The notes beneath the pieces were generated by a model that saw only the letters and a list, made by a program, of their open reading frames with translations, was not told the DNA's origin and did no database searches. A stretch of 58,555 bases of DNA from assembly GCA_023231475.1 (NCBI GenBank), contig JALJEE010003272.1, positions 1-58,555 on the forward strand, in the 5' to 3' direction. The DNA comes from Seison nebaliae (Eukaryota; Rotifera; Pararotatoria; Seisonacea; Seisonidae). The stretch's first letter is position 1. Every line of letters starts with the position of its first letter. The translations under genes were made by a program, and so were the position numbers. This document shows, one piece after another, positions 32,637-42,095 of this stretch.

Positions 32637-34848
32637 TTGAAAAAGAGAACAATTTTTTTAAAAAAGGGAAAAATGAGTGATCAAAGTACAGGTACCTCCG
32701 ATCATGCCTGTCCACTAGTGCAGAATAATAATCCTCCCACTGGCAGTAGTCATTCAATAAACAAAAGACCAAGGGGAAGATCACCTGGTTCTAAGAAAAA
32801 ACACTGTTGTAGATCGCTTAGCAACAAAGACGATTAAAGCTCGACTTCTAAATCTATGTCGAATATGGTGCTCTTGATGGTGTTAGATGATAATCTTTCC
32901 CATGAATGCAACGGTAGGACATTTATCATTGGTGGAGACTTCAATTAATCTCCCTTCGATATCGAACTATTATTAGTTAGTGGGAAAGATCTTTTACGTA
33001 GATATCAGTGTTGTTTCGTCGATTTTTCAATATAACTCTATTGATTCTATTACCTTTCGGTCTTCGAATGTAGTTTCTTGGATTGATCATTGTTTAATCT
33101 AGAATAATTTATGTATGAATCTTCATCATTGTCTCATATCCGAGAAATTTAAATTGTCCGATCATCTCGCTCTCACATTGATGATTAACTACATCGTATC
33201 GATTTTGAGAAAACAATTAATAAAAAGGTAATCGCTATGTAATTCCAGTGTGTAAGAATGAATGTCATTTGCAACGAGAGATTGATATAATGAATGGTAT
33301 CAATTTTCAATCTTTTTATCAATTATATGACCTCCTTAAATCGTGTGGCTCTTATGTATCCGTTAATATTCATCAGGAAAATTATAGCATTAGAAAAATT
33401 CCCAACTTTCATCTAATCCGTCATGTCAAATATGATATGATCAGAGTTAATCGTAATTATAGGAATGATCCGGTGGAAACATCCTTTCGGATTAGAAAGT
33501 TAGCAAGGAAAAAGTTTAAGACTGCTGTAAGAGATCTTTTAAAGAAAATTCAGCAGCAAAAGTATCAAGATATTATCTCTAAAAACGATGCGTAGAAGTT
33601 CGAGTATGAATGTATATAAGGCACGTGACGATGATGACGTATGTCTATGTTTAATGTCGAATATGGAAGAACGCTTATTGAGTCTAATAGTTGATTACAT
33701 CAATCAAATTCTTCTTGGGAATGTGGAGCTCAATTTTCTGAGAATATTTTCTATAACTCCTGTTCACAAGGTTCATGGAAAATCTCCTTCTGATGTATCT
33801 TCTGTTCTGTTCTATTTTTTGGATGCTTCCAAAGCTTTTGATTCTGGAATGGATGAATATTGTTTACGATTCATAAGTGAAATTTTCACGAATGGTTATG
33901 GCATTATTAAACACAACTCAGTATCGTCGTCAGTGGTCACTATCAGCAATATACGAGTAAAACAACGTCGATTCTTGCTCCATGGATTTTTGGAAGAATT
34001 ATCGATGATGATAATATTTTTTCTTTTAAAATTGGTGATGCCAGTTATCCATCGGTCTTCCCATATGCTGATGACATCGTCGTTTGCTCCAATAATTTGA
34101 GTCAGTGCAAAAAAAGGATTGAATTTAAACGTTCCCGAATACATGAAAAATGTATCGTTTGTAATCAAGATAAATCCAGAGTCTTAACTACTATTTCTCT
34201 TTCAACGATAGAGTGTGTTTTCTGGGAATGGAAGTTGATAGTAAGAAGAAGTGTACTGCAACGATAAATGAAATTAGATGTAAGTTCCTAAGATCTTTTT
34301 ATTCATTCTATCATCATTGTAAACATTTCTCGATTTAATTGAAGTTGAAGCTATTTGTCACCTATTGTTGCGATTTCTATGGACTAACCGTATCTATGTC
34401 TAACATTTATAAATCATTGTTATTTCTCGACCGAACATATAATAGAACAATTCGTTTACTTTTGGGTTGCTGCAAACCGTTTAATAGGGCACCCATGATC
34501 TCCATCTGCGGACTGAAGCATTTTCCTCTTCTTATTGCTCAACGGTATTTGAACATAATTCTTTCTATTAAAGATTCTGAATTATCGTCTCCATCACATA
34601 CAGAGTGTAATCATTTTTTTACTCCGATTAATTTTTTTTGTTCCTATTATTCGTTGGAAGTTCCTCATTCTTTAGATGAAGGCCTTCATATTATTTCCAA
34701 TTTTGATATTCCTTCTCTTATTTCGAATTATCTTCGAAGTGAAATCGATATTGGAAGGGAACTTCCATAACGATAATCTGTACAGTCAATTATCTTTTTT
34801 TCTTTTTAATTTACCCCGAGGGGATTTGATTCCATAATAAAAAAAGGA
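32637..34848 (+). mobile_element. Degenerate non-LTR retrotransposon (LINE), EN + RT remnants
   Basis: Broken in many places but ordered like an APE-type LINE. A start segment has an AT-hook-like RPRGRSPGSKKK. Endonuclease traces follow: TFIIGGDFN near 32915 and SWIDHCLI near 33085. Reverse transcriptase traces are FLDASKAFD near 33820 and the YADD active-site box near 34065. A C-terminal segment has RTYNRTIRLLLGCC and GLKHFPLLIAQRYL. Frameshifts and stops interrupt every part, so it cannot code. The 3' end shows LPRGDLIP followed by an A-rich AATAAAAAAA tail near 34840. Fragment 56800-58048 belongs to the same family. I cannot assign the clade by eye; RTE- or Jockey-like is possible. Confidence 0.8.
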
Positions 34849-35608
34849 CAATTTTAATATATTAATATTATCAATCATTTCGGGTTAACTCCATTCTCTG
34901 AATGACAGTGAAAATCATCAACATGAAAAAATAATAATAACACAGTGCGACAAAAAAAATGAACTGTATTTCAAAGATTTTTTTATATATTAGATGCAGA
35001 ATTTGACGCTGATCATCATGATGCTCTTAATTTTTCCTTCAGAATTCCGATAAAAAAGTTATGGAGCTCTAAATGTTTTTTGCACGTTATGTACACTAAT
35101 TTAACGAAAAATTTAAATTTTAAAATTTTATCATCAAGAGAAATATATTTCGTATATAAAAAACCTAACACGATTATCATGCGATTTGAAATAGTAGAAA
35201 CTAAATAACAATATATGCTAAATTTTGCTTAATTTTTCGAAAAATTTTTTTTTTAAGTCAGTGATTTTCGTGCACTTTTCGTTCTCAGAATATTTTGAAA
35301 TTTCAATGAAAGATAGTTTAGAATCTAAATTGATCATTTCTCTCTTTGATCTCAATTTCTTTACAATGATCTAAACTTTAGATCATTGTAAAGAAATTGT
35401 ATTTTGGAAATTGGAAAAAAAAAAATTTTTCCGGAAAATACCTAATACCTAACGAAAAATATTTTACAATTTATTTTGGAATTATCGTTCCGATAAATTT
35501 CATTAAAAAATAATGTCTTTTAATAAAATTCACTGGAAATTAAGAGAAATATATAAACATAAAAAATAAATAAATATAAAATTATCAATTTTGAATTTCT
35601 TCTCATTC
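34849..35608. other. Intergenic region 3' to LINE and TRNT1
   Basis: AT-rich, non-coding. Contains a perfect 23-bp palindrome at 35353-35399. A CAGTGCGACAAAAAAAATGA string near 34944 resembles a terminal end of Tc1/mariner-like elements, but I found no matching inverted end. Confidence 0.4.
35353..35399. repeat. Perfect 23-bp inverted repeat with one-base centre
   Basis: Left arm 35353-35375 starts CAATTTCTTTACAATGATCT. The right arm 35377-35399 is its exact reverse complement, with a single C between. A one-base loop means it would extrude as a cruciform in DNA rather than fold as a microRNA precursor. Confidence 0.85.
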
Positions 35609-37084
35609 TTATTTAATTCTCTCTCCTAATTTCTCAACAGTCAACAATTGAGATTTGATGTATTTCTCTTCTACTTTCTCCAATAAAGAATTGAGATCTA
35701 ATTGGAAATTGGACAAAAGCCAATCATTCCTCATATCTCTCAGAATGATCTCATAAACTTTTCCTCTCGGAATGTTTAACATGGAGAGATGATGTCCCGT
35801 CAACGGAAAACTGGGAACAGTAATCGATTTAATTCTCTCGAGTAAATTCTTCATAAATGATAATCGTTTCTCTTCCATATCCAAATCGAACGATTTCATG
35901 AATCTCGTACATTTAATCAATTCCATTAAACGATTCTTCAGAATGAGGTCGTGGCAACCTCCAAAAACTTTATCATATTTCATTTCAACCATCAACTTTC
36001 GACATTCGTTAATTAATTCATCTAAATCTGCTCGTTCATCGACAATTTTTTGAATATGTTTTCGAAATCGAAGAATTGTCAAAGCAGTTTTTCGATTCTC
36101 TCCCGAGAATTTTAATCGATTTTCTACAATTTTCAAATCTTTCTCATCATCTAACAGACTGGTTAGAATTGTGATTCCCATTGGTTCTAATCGTTTACAA
36201 TTCTGATAGACGATGGTTAAACGAGAGAAATCTTCGATTTGTTGATTGAGACCGATATATTGGAAAATGTTACAATGAGACATCATTCGAAGGATTTCAT
36301 CGGCATATGGAAATTTCACTAATTTCTCTAATTCGATCCAAATTCTTTCTCCCGAAATATTAAGTAAACCTTTCGAATTTCGTTTTATCGTTTCCATGGT
36401 ATGGAAATCGATCATACTCATCTTGTGATAAGTGGAGAGTTTCCCTACAAATCGGAAATATCTTAAAATTCTCAAATAATCTTCTTGAATTCTTTCTTCA
36501 GCATTTCCAACGAATTGAATGAAATTCTTCTCCAAATCATTCTCTCCATCGAAATAATCATATAATTCACCGTTCAATGAGACGAACATTGAATTTATTG
36601 TTAAATCTCGACGACTCGCATCCAATTTCCAATCGTTTGTAAATTTGACGATAGCATGACGTCCATCTGTCTCTTCATCAATTCTCAATGTTGTAATTTC
36701 ATAATTATTCGTTTCATTTATTCTTGCTGTGACAGTTCCATGACCTTCACCATTCAAATTGAGAAATCGAACAGTATTCTCCTTCGAAGTCGTCTCCGTC
36801 GAATTATATAATTGGAAATCTTTTAATAAAGCTGTTTTCGTTTCATTTGGTGTAGCGGTGGTAGCTAAATCGATATCTGATGGTAAAATGTCTTGAAGTA
36901 AATCTCGTACTGCTCCACCAGCAATTCTCACTTCGAATCCACTTTTATTCAATGAGTCAGCGATGAGACTTAATTCCTTCGTGATAATTTTCGATAAATT
37001 TTCTAGTAATTTTTTCGGAGGTATCTTCATTCCTGTGGAATTCACGAGGAAATCAAACGTAGAATGATCTGGAAATTTTTTCAT
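35609..37084 (-). CDS. TRNT1: CCA-adding tRNA nucleotidyltransferase
   Basis: 491 aa from the first ATG (MKKFPDHSTF); an upstream open stretch starting from TTG was not used. It is a class II nucleotidyltransferase: RIAGGAVRDLLQ (residues 53-64) and the metal-binding D70-I-D72 (SDIDLATTATP) of motif A, then RRDLTINSMF and YFDGENDLEKN of motifs B/C region. EERIQEDYLRILRYFRF follows, and a helical C-terminal half holds the RLKFSGENRKTALTILRFRKH block. The enzyme adds CCA to tRNA 3' ends without a template in nucleus, cytosol and mitochondria. No clear mitochondrial presequence is visible at this start. The gene is intronless and lies upstream of no other gene on its strand except V-ATPase e. 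Confidence 0.92.
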   Translation of the reverse strand: MKKFPDHSTFDFLVNSTGMKIPPKKLLENLSKIITKELSLIADSLNKSGFEVRIAGGAVRDLLQDILPSDIDLATTATPNETKTALLKDFQLYNSTETTSKENTVRFLNLNGEGHGTVTARINETNNYEITTLRIDEETDGRHAIVKFTNDWKLDASRRDLTINSMFVSLNGELYDYFDGENDLEKNFIQFVGNAEERIQEDYLRILRYFRFVGKLSTYHKMSMIDFHTMETIKRNSKGLLNISGERIWIELEKLVKFPYADEILRMMSHCNIFQYIGLNQQIEDFSRLTIVYQNCKRLEPMGITILTSLLDDEKDLKIVENRLKFSGENRKTALTILRFRKHIQKIVDERADLDELINECRKLMVEMKYDKVFGGCHDLILKNRLMELIKCTRFMKSFDLDMEEKRLSFMKNLLERIKSITVPSFPLTGHHLSMLNIPRGKVYEIILRDMRNDWLLSNFQLDLNSLLEKVEEKYIKSQLLTVEKLGERIK

Positions 37085-37207
37085 TTTTAAAAGAAATTCA
37101 ATTTGGAGGAATGACAATAAATTACAATAGAAGAAATATAAATAGATGATGATTATTAGAAAAAATGACTAAAGAAAAAAATGTTTGATGAATAGAGAAT
37201 AGAATTC

Positions 37208-37462
37208 TCAATCAAATTTCCTTCCCCATCCCCATACAGCAGCTTTAGCCACTTCTTGTGAGAGTTGTGGCGCAAATAACGGTTTGTATTGTCCCAAATA
37301 AATGCACAACCAAAACAGATAGCAACAACCAGCTGTCATTGATAACATGAGACGTATTAGAGTTTGATTCGGACCTTTCGGAATGACGAACGGTGCCACC
37401 AATCCAATCAACAACCAGAAGATTGTTACACCGGCTAACGGTAATGTAAAACTCTTCGTCAT
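37208..37462 (-). CDS. ATP6V0E1: V-type proton ATPase subunit e
   Basis: 84 aa with two hydrophobic helices: LPLAGVTIFWLLIGLVAPF (about residues 7-25) and LMLSMTAGCCYLFWLCIYLG (about 38-57). The middle PKGPNQTLIR and the end QYKPLFAPQLS match subunit e (VMA9) of the membrane V0 sector, as does the length of about 80 aa. The V-ATPase acidifies endosomes, lysosomes and secretory vesicles. The first ATG gives a sensible family start. It is intronless and sits 123 bases upstream of TRNT1 on the same strand. In the WDFY3 context it is only a neighbour by chance. Confidence 0.93.
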   Translation of the reverse strand: MTKSFTLPLAGVTIFWLLIGLVAPFVIPKGPNQTLIRLMLSMTAGCCYLFWLCIYLGQYKPLFAPQLSQEVAKAAVWGWGRKFD

Positions 37463-37900
37463 TATCTTCTTCTTTTATATGCTATTGTATTAGTTGAATG
37501 AAATTTATTAAACAATTATGCAATAATTAATAGTGTCTTTCATCGATAAGAATTTATTTTTTCAAAAAATCGAATTTCATAATTCCATAATAGTAAAATC
37601 CATTTTTAAATTTTAAGCTTTCTCAATATCCAAAATTAAGACGCTCTTCATTTTAAATCATATATTTATTATTATTATTATTAGTAATTTAATTATTTAG
37701 ATTAAAATAATTATTAAAATTAAATATAAATAATTCGAAATTAATTGAAAAACTTAAATTTTGAAAAATAAAAAACTGTATAATCAACATTTTTGTAATT
37801 GTTAGAAGGAATGCCGAAATGGAAAATTTTGAAAAAAGTAAAAAACAAATAAATCTGGAAATTGATTGAAAAACTTATCACATTAACTCTGTAAAATTGC
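37463..37900. other. Divergent promoter region
   Basis: AT-rich spacer between V-ATPase e (-) and the 1001-aa protein gene (+), with an ATTATT run near 37670. Nothing else was recognised. Confidence 0.4.
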
Positions 37901-40900
37901 ATGAAGAAAGGACGGGACAGGTTGTCATGGGAAGATGTGAGCGATTATGAAAATGTAATGAGTTTGTATAGAAAGAAGAAGATTAATGAACGAAATGCGT
38001 TTTCTATTGTGTTTCCTGAAATTGCTGAGAAAGCGATTATCGAAATATCAAAGAAGAAATTGCAGACTGATGATCGACCGATAAGAAAGAAAATATTGGA
38101 ACATAATGAAGAAATCGTCACCAGTTTAATGAGAGAGAAGATCGATTATAATATTGCGAGAGATGTTATGGAAATTAGTTACAGTATTACCGAATTGCGA
38201 TATGTAGCGCTTCAGAAAATGATGGAGAAAATGAAAGAAGAATTTAATTTACATCAAGCTGAAAATCCATATTTATATCGGAATGCGAATAAAGAAAAAA
38301 GGAAGAAATTATATAAGAAGAAACATCGAGAATTTCACACTTGTTCAACAAAGAAATTAACGAAAAATTGGAAGAATGAAAAGAGGAGTATGTTGAGTGA
38401 ATTTGGTGAGGTGAATATAAATTATGAAAAATGTCATCGAGAGAACACTACGGTGTTATTGAAGAAACGGAAAGATTTTGAAAAGAAATTTTCGAAAGTT
38501 GACGATTCAGAACCGTTCTCTCCATTTCACAGTTTACCCCAAAATATTCGACGTCAATTCTGTGATTTTGAAAATCGTCTGATGATTAAATTCCAAGAAA
38601 AATTTAATGAAGAAAATGATATAGAAATGGAAGGGAATGATTCGATTGAATTAGAAAAAGATTTAACTGAAATCGACATAGTGATGGAATGTTCAGAAAT
38701 GGTGGATGAATTTTCGATGAATGAAAATGATAATTCTTTAAATTTTGATGAGTTGAATTTAAGGAGAGAGAAATTGTTTGACGATGATAATTTATCTTCC
38801 ATATCAAGTATATTAGAGGAGAATTCGATTGAACGAATAACGACGGAAGAATCACCCATATCGATTAATCCATTTGATGATTATATTCCATTAGTCGTTC
38901 ATGAAACAATGGAAGGAATTGTGGAGAAAATAGTCAAATCATTTCACAATCGAAAACGTAGTCATTTAACAGAAAAAATAGAAATGTCGTCGTCGTTAAT
39001 TAAACGAAGAAGAAAATCGACAGAAGAATTCTCCCATATTTATTTGGCAGCAGTAGGAAGACGACGGAATATCAGTTGGTGGTTGGATGAAATTTATTCG
39101 GATGTTTCCGAATATTTAGTTCGGGAAACATTTTTGAAAAAATTGAGAATTTGGTCGAAGGATATGAAAAGCAATTGTATTTGTTGTTGTCATTTGAATG
39201 AATTTATGAAAAATATTCCAATTGGATTACGTCGAGAAATTAATGAACATCAAAAACCGTTTCATTTATCGATGAAGAAATTGGATTTAGAAAAAGAAAT
39301 TAATTTGAAGGAATTGGAATTAGTTAATAAAGAAAAGAAAAGTTATTTCAATACATATCTCATCAAAACGGTGACATTGAATGAAGGATATTTTAATTTC
39401 GAAGAAAATTGTTGTCTTTGTCATTTTCTCGATGAAGAATTAGTAGAGAATGTTGATAATTCTGAAGATTGTATTCTTTCTCATCCAAATCAAATATGTT
39501 CGTGTCATATTAATGATAATATTAATGGATTGAGAAATGATATGGCAAGAAATCATCGATTAGTTATCGGAACGAAACCATCGAATCGATATCACATTCC
39601 AAAATTTCGGAATCCATTAAATCTTCTCATTCCTGGAACGAGATTGATGGATTTCGATTTCCTTTCTCAGGAATCGTTGAAGGAGTTTATCGCATTTCTC
39701 GCGGGTAGTTATTTGGCGATTCATAATAGTAATAATTTTCAAAGTTTCGCTTTCATCACACCAGATGTTCGGAAACATAAATCATTATTTTGTGATATTT
39801 CGATTTTTATCAATAAATTATCATGTAAGAACGATGAGAAACGATTAATTCATATTAATGAATTTCATGAGAATTTACAAATTTTTCTGAATGATCCAAT
39901 TTATTTCGATGATTCTTTCATTCAAGAAGAAGTTAAATATTCGAAAAAATCATCCATCTCTTTTTTTAATGATGAAATGAATGAAGATGAAATTGATACA
40001 TCTTATTATGATAATATTCATGAGAGTAAAACAAATTTGATGGATAAAGAAAATATTTCAATTTTTAATGATTCAATAACGACAAATAATGATAATGAGA
40101 TTGAGAAGATGATTTCTAATGATCATTTTTTCCATGGAAACAATTTCGATAAAGAAAATTTGATTGAGGAAAATAATTTGAATAACAACAACAGTAATTG
40201 TTTGGAAAATGATAATGGACGAGAGAATGCTGCCTATGATATTAATGAACATATTCCATCACCTGATGATTCATTGACGACATCAAATATCGATAATATG
40301 ATGAGTGAAAGAATGACACCTCAATTCGATTCGTTCATGAATTCCACCATCGATGAATCATTAATAATGGAAAAGAAATTGGAGCAATATGCATTTCTTG
40401 AAGCGATCGATAATATTCCTGAATTAGTGAAACAATATCGAGAGAAACGAAAGAAATATCCAACAGAAATCATTAAAGATATCATTTGGCGAACGGTCGT
40501 TCAAAAATTATATAAACAATGTTGTATCGACAAATTATTGTTCAATCCAAAAGAGAAAAGTCATTTTTTCACCGCATCGAAAACTCATGTGAAATTGAAG
40601 AATATCGATATCGTGTTTGAAGAGAAATTGGAATTCTGTAAAAAATTCTTCAAAAGTCGAAATGTTGAAAAAATTCATATAGATTCGAAAGATATGAGAT
40701 ATTCATTATTGGGATTTTATGCCACTCTCTGTTGTGAATGGAGCGATCTCGCCACTCTTATCAAAGACCGTCCAACAATTCATCTAATAAATCCGATTCT
40801 CGCCTCCCTAGCAAGTGAACGAGGATTGGAAATGGACAAATTTGACCTTTTGTCCTCCAATTTCTCCATTCGGAATATCTATCCCACATTAGCATTCAGA

Positions 40901-40906
40901 TATTGA
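37901..40906 (+). CDS. Unrecognised 1001-aa protein with Cys/His clusters
   Basis: Single uninterrupted frame from the first ATG (MKKGRDRLSWEDVSDYENVM). I do not recognise the family. The first 230 residues are basic and helical. Residues about 240-330 are acidic. A KRRRKS basic cluster (about 370) could be a nuclear-localisation signal. Three compact Cys/His clusters follow: CICCCH (near 425), CCLCH (near 505) and CSCH (near 530), suggesting metal binding of unknown type. A folded block follows (PGTRLMDFDFLSQESLKEF to about 660), then an Asn/Asp/Glu-rich disordered stretch. A conserved-looking C-terminal 150 residues end in MRYSLLGFYATLCCEWSDLA. A large nuclear scaffold is the best guess from composition only. 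Confidence 0.65.
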   Translation: MKKGRDRLSWEDVSDYENVMSLYRKKKINERNAFSIVFPEIAEKAIIEISKKKLQTDDRPIRKKILEHNEEIVTSLMREKIDYNIARDVMEISYSITELRYVALQKMMEKMKEEFNLHQAENPYLYRNANKEKRKKLYKKKHREFHTCSTKKLTKNWKNEKRSMLSEFGEVNINYEKCHRENTTVLLKKRKDFEKKFSKVDDSEPFSPFHSLPQNIRRQFCDFENRLMIKFQEKFNEENDIEMEGNDSIELEKDLTEIDIVMECSEMVDEFSMNENDNSLNFDELNLRREKLFDDDNLSSISSILEENSIERITTEESPISINPFDDYIPLVVHETMEGIVEKIVKSFHNRKRSHLTEKIEMSSSLIKRRRKSTEEFSHIYLAAVGRRRNISWWLDEIYSDVSEYLVRETFLKKLRIWSKDMKSNCICCCHLNEFMKNIPIGLRREINEHQKPFHLSMKKLDLEKEINLKELELVNKEKKSYFNTYLIKTVTLNEGYFNFEENCCLCHFLDEELVENVDNSEDCILSHPNQICSCHINDNINGLRNDMARNHRLVIGTKPSNRYHIPKFRNPLNLLIPGTRLMDFDFLSQESLKEFIAFLAGSYLAIHNSNNFQSFAFITPDVRKHKSLFCDISIFINKLSCKNDEKRLIHINEFHENLQIFLNDPIYFDDSFIQEEVKYSKKSSISFFNDEMNEDEIDTSYYDNIHESKTNLMDKENISIFNDSITTNNDNEIEKMISNDHFFHGNNFDKENLIEENNLNNNNSNCLENDNGRENAAYDINEHIPSPDDSLTTSNIDNMMSERMTPQFDSFMNSTIDESLIMEKKLEQYAFLEAIDNIPELVKQYREKRKKYPTEIIKDIIWRTVVQKLYKQCCIDKLLFNPKEKSHFFTASKTHVKLKNIDIVFEEKLEFCKKFFKSRNVEKIHIDSKDMRYSLLGFYATLCCEWSDLATLIKDRPTIHLINPILASLASERGLEMDKFDLLSSNFSIRNIYPTLAFRY

Positions 40907-41286
40907 GTTTTTATTCTCTTCATATTATTTTTTATTATTTTGTACAGTTTCTTCTCAATTTTTATTATTTACATGTACATATTTTATTCTCACACTTCTA
41001 TCATATTTTTAACGAATATTTTTTTTCAATTGTATTTTCTTTTTACAAGAAAATTATATATTTCTGCAAAATAAAATTGCAGAATCATATCAAATAAATT
41101 GTAAGAATAAAAAAATTACATAATTGATAAATAATTTTATAAATTTTCTTCTTTTAAATTGAAATTCATTTCAAGCCCATTCCACATTTCCTCATTAATA
41201 TAAATCAAATATTAATTAATTCATTAATTCAATTGAAGGGAAGTGGAAGTTGTTAGATAGGAAAAGTTTGCAATTAAATCGTCATA
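40907..41286. other. Intergenic spacer between two plus-strand genes
   Basis: T-rich 3' flank of the 1001-aa gene, with AATAAA signals near 41070, followed by the TMEM208 upstream region. No gene was seen; a short 64-aa T-rich ORF here has chance composition. Confidence 0.4.
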
Positions 41287-42005
41287 ATGGAAAAAGTTAA
41301 AGAAAAGTTTTTTTCTGAAAGAAATTATAGATTTATAGAAGAAAGAAAAGGCTCGTGGTGCTTATCAGATAGCGTGCGAGAATGAAGACAGTATTAACTT
41401 ATATCTCAAATTCTGGACAATACCTTTCGTTAATTTCAATTTATTTCTGTGCATTGGTCGTCTGTTCATTTTTAGATTCTCAATTTTCTCGTCTCTTATT
41501 ATTGGGCTTGGGGATTGGCCAAATCGCACGTTCGTTCATTTCTCCTATTTTCTAAATAATAAATAATTTTTTAGATTTTTCTCTTTTTGACTAGTGGGTT
41601 GTCGGCAGGATGTTGGATGGCAATGAAACAGTTCGGAAGGCCAACATATATGGAAGGTGCTCCTACTAAATCGAAGAAGAGTTTATTGTCATCTGGAATG
41701 GATTTGAATTTGAATGGAAGTATATTCTATCATTTGAAGGATGTGATCATTCTCACTGGAATCGTCGATTTATTGGCGATATTTTCCAATTATTTCTGGA
41801 TGATTTGGTTTCTAGTTATTTTTCAATTTTATACTATTTGAATGATTTTATATTAACATCTCAGATTCCATCAACTGCACTTTATAAGTTGTGGGTATCG
41901 GTCATTCAACCGTGGATCTTTATGCCAGCACCAGAACCAGCAGGTGAAAGAAATGGAGGAAATAAGGGAACAAAATTGCGGAAATATTGCGCTAATCACA
42001 AATAA
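41287..42005 (+). CDS. TMEM208: TMEM208-type ER membrane protein
   Basis: Five exons (41287-41295, 41339-41428, 41476-41529, 41575-41814, 41865-42005) give 177 aa, close to human TMEM208 (173). The reading MEKKKEKARGAYQIACENED matches the family's basic start and QI-EEN block. It is followed by two short hydrophobic exons (FLVSYYWAWGLA), then SSGMDLNLNGSIFYHLKDVI and ILTGIVDLLAIFSNYFWMIW. PSTALYKLWVSVIQPW closes the membrane part before a polar basic tail. Known role: ER membrane protein of the SND insertion route and autophagy/ER stress. The first coding exon is only nine bases (Met-Glu-Lys), chosen because the acceptor at 41338 leads straight into conserved sequence. All introns are 43-50 nt. 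Confidence 0.85.
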
Positions 42006-42095
42006 TGAAAATGAATAGAATATTTTTATAAAAACTCATCATGTGATTCAAATGAAAGAAAACAGAGAAACAGTAATTATTCATATTTAATTCCA

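Noticed and set aside
41443-41475. A 19-nt intron in TMEM208
   Set aside because: A first reading needed a 19-nt GT-AG intron to change frame. A 47-nt intron starting at 41429 gives a better conserved protein and matching phases, so the ultra-short intron is unnecessary.
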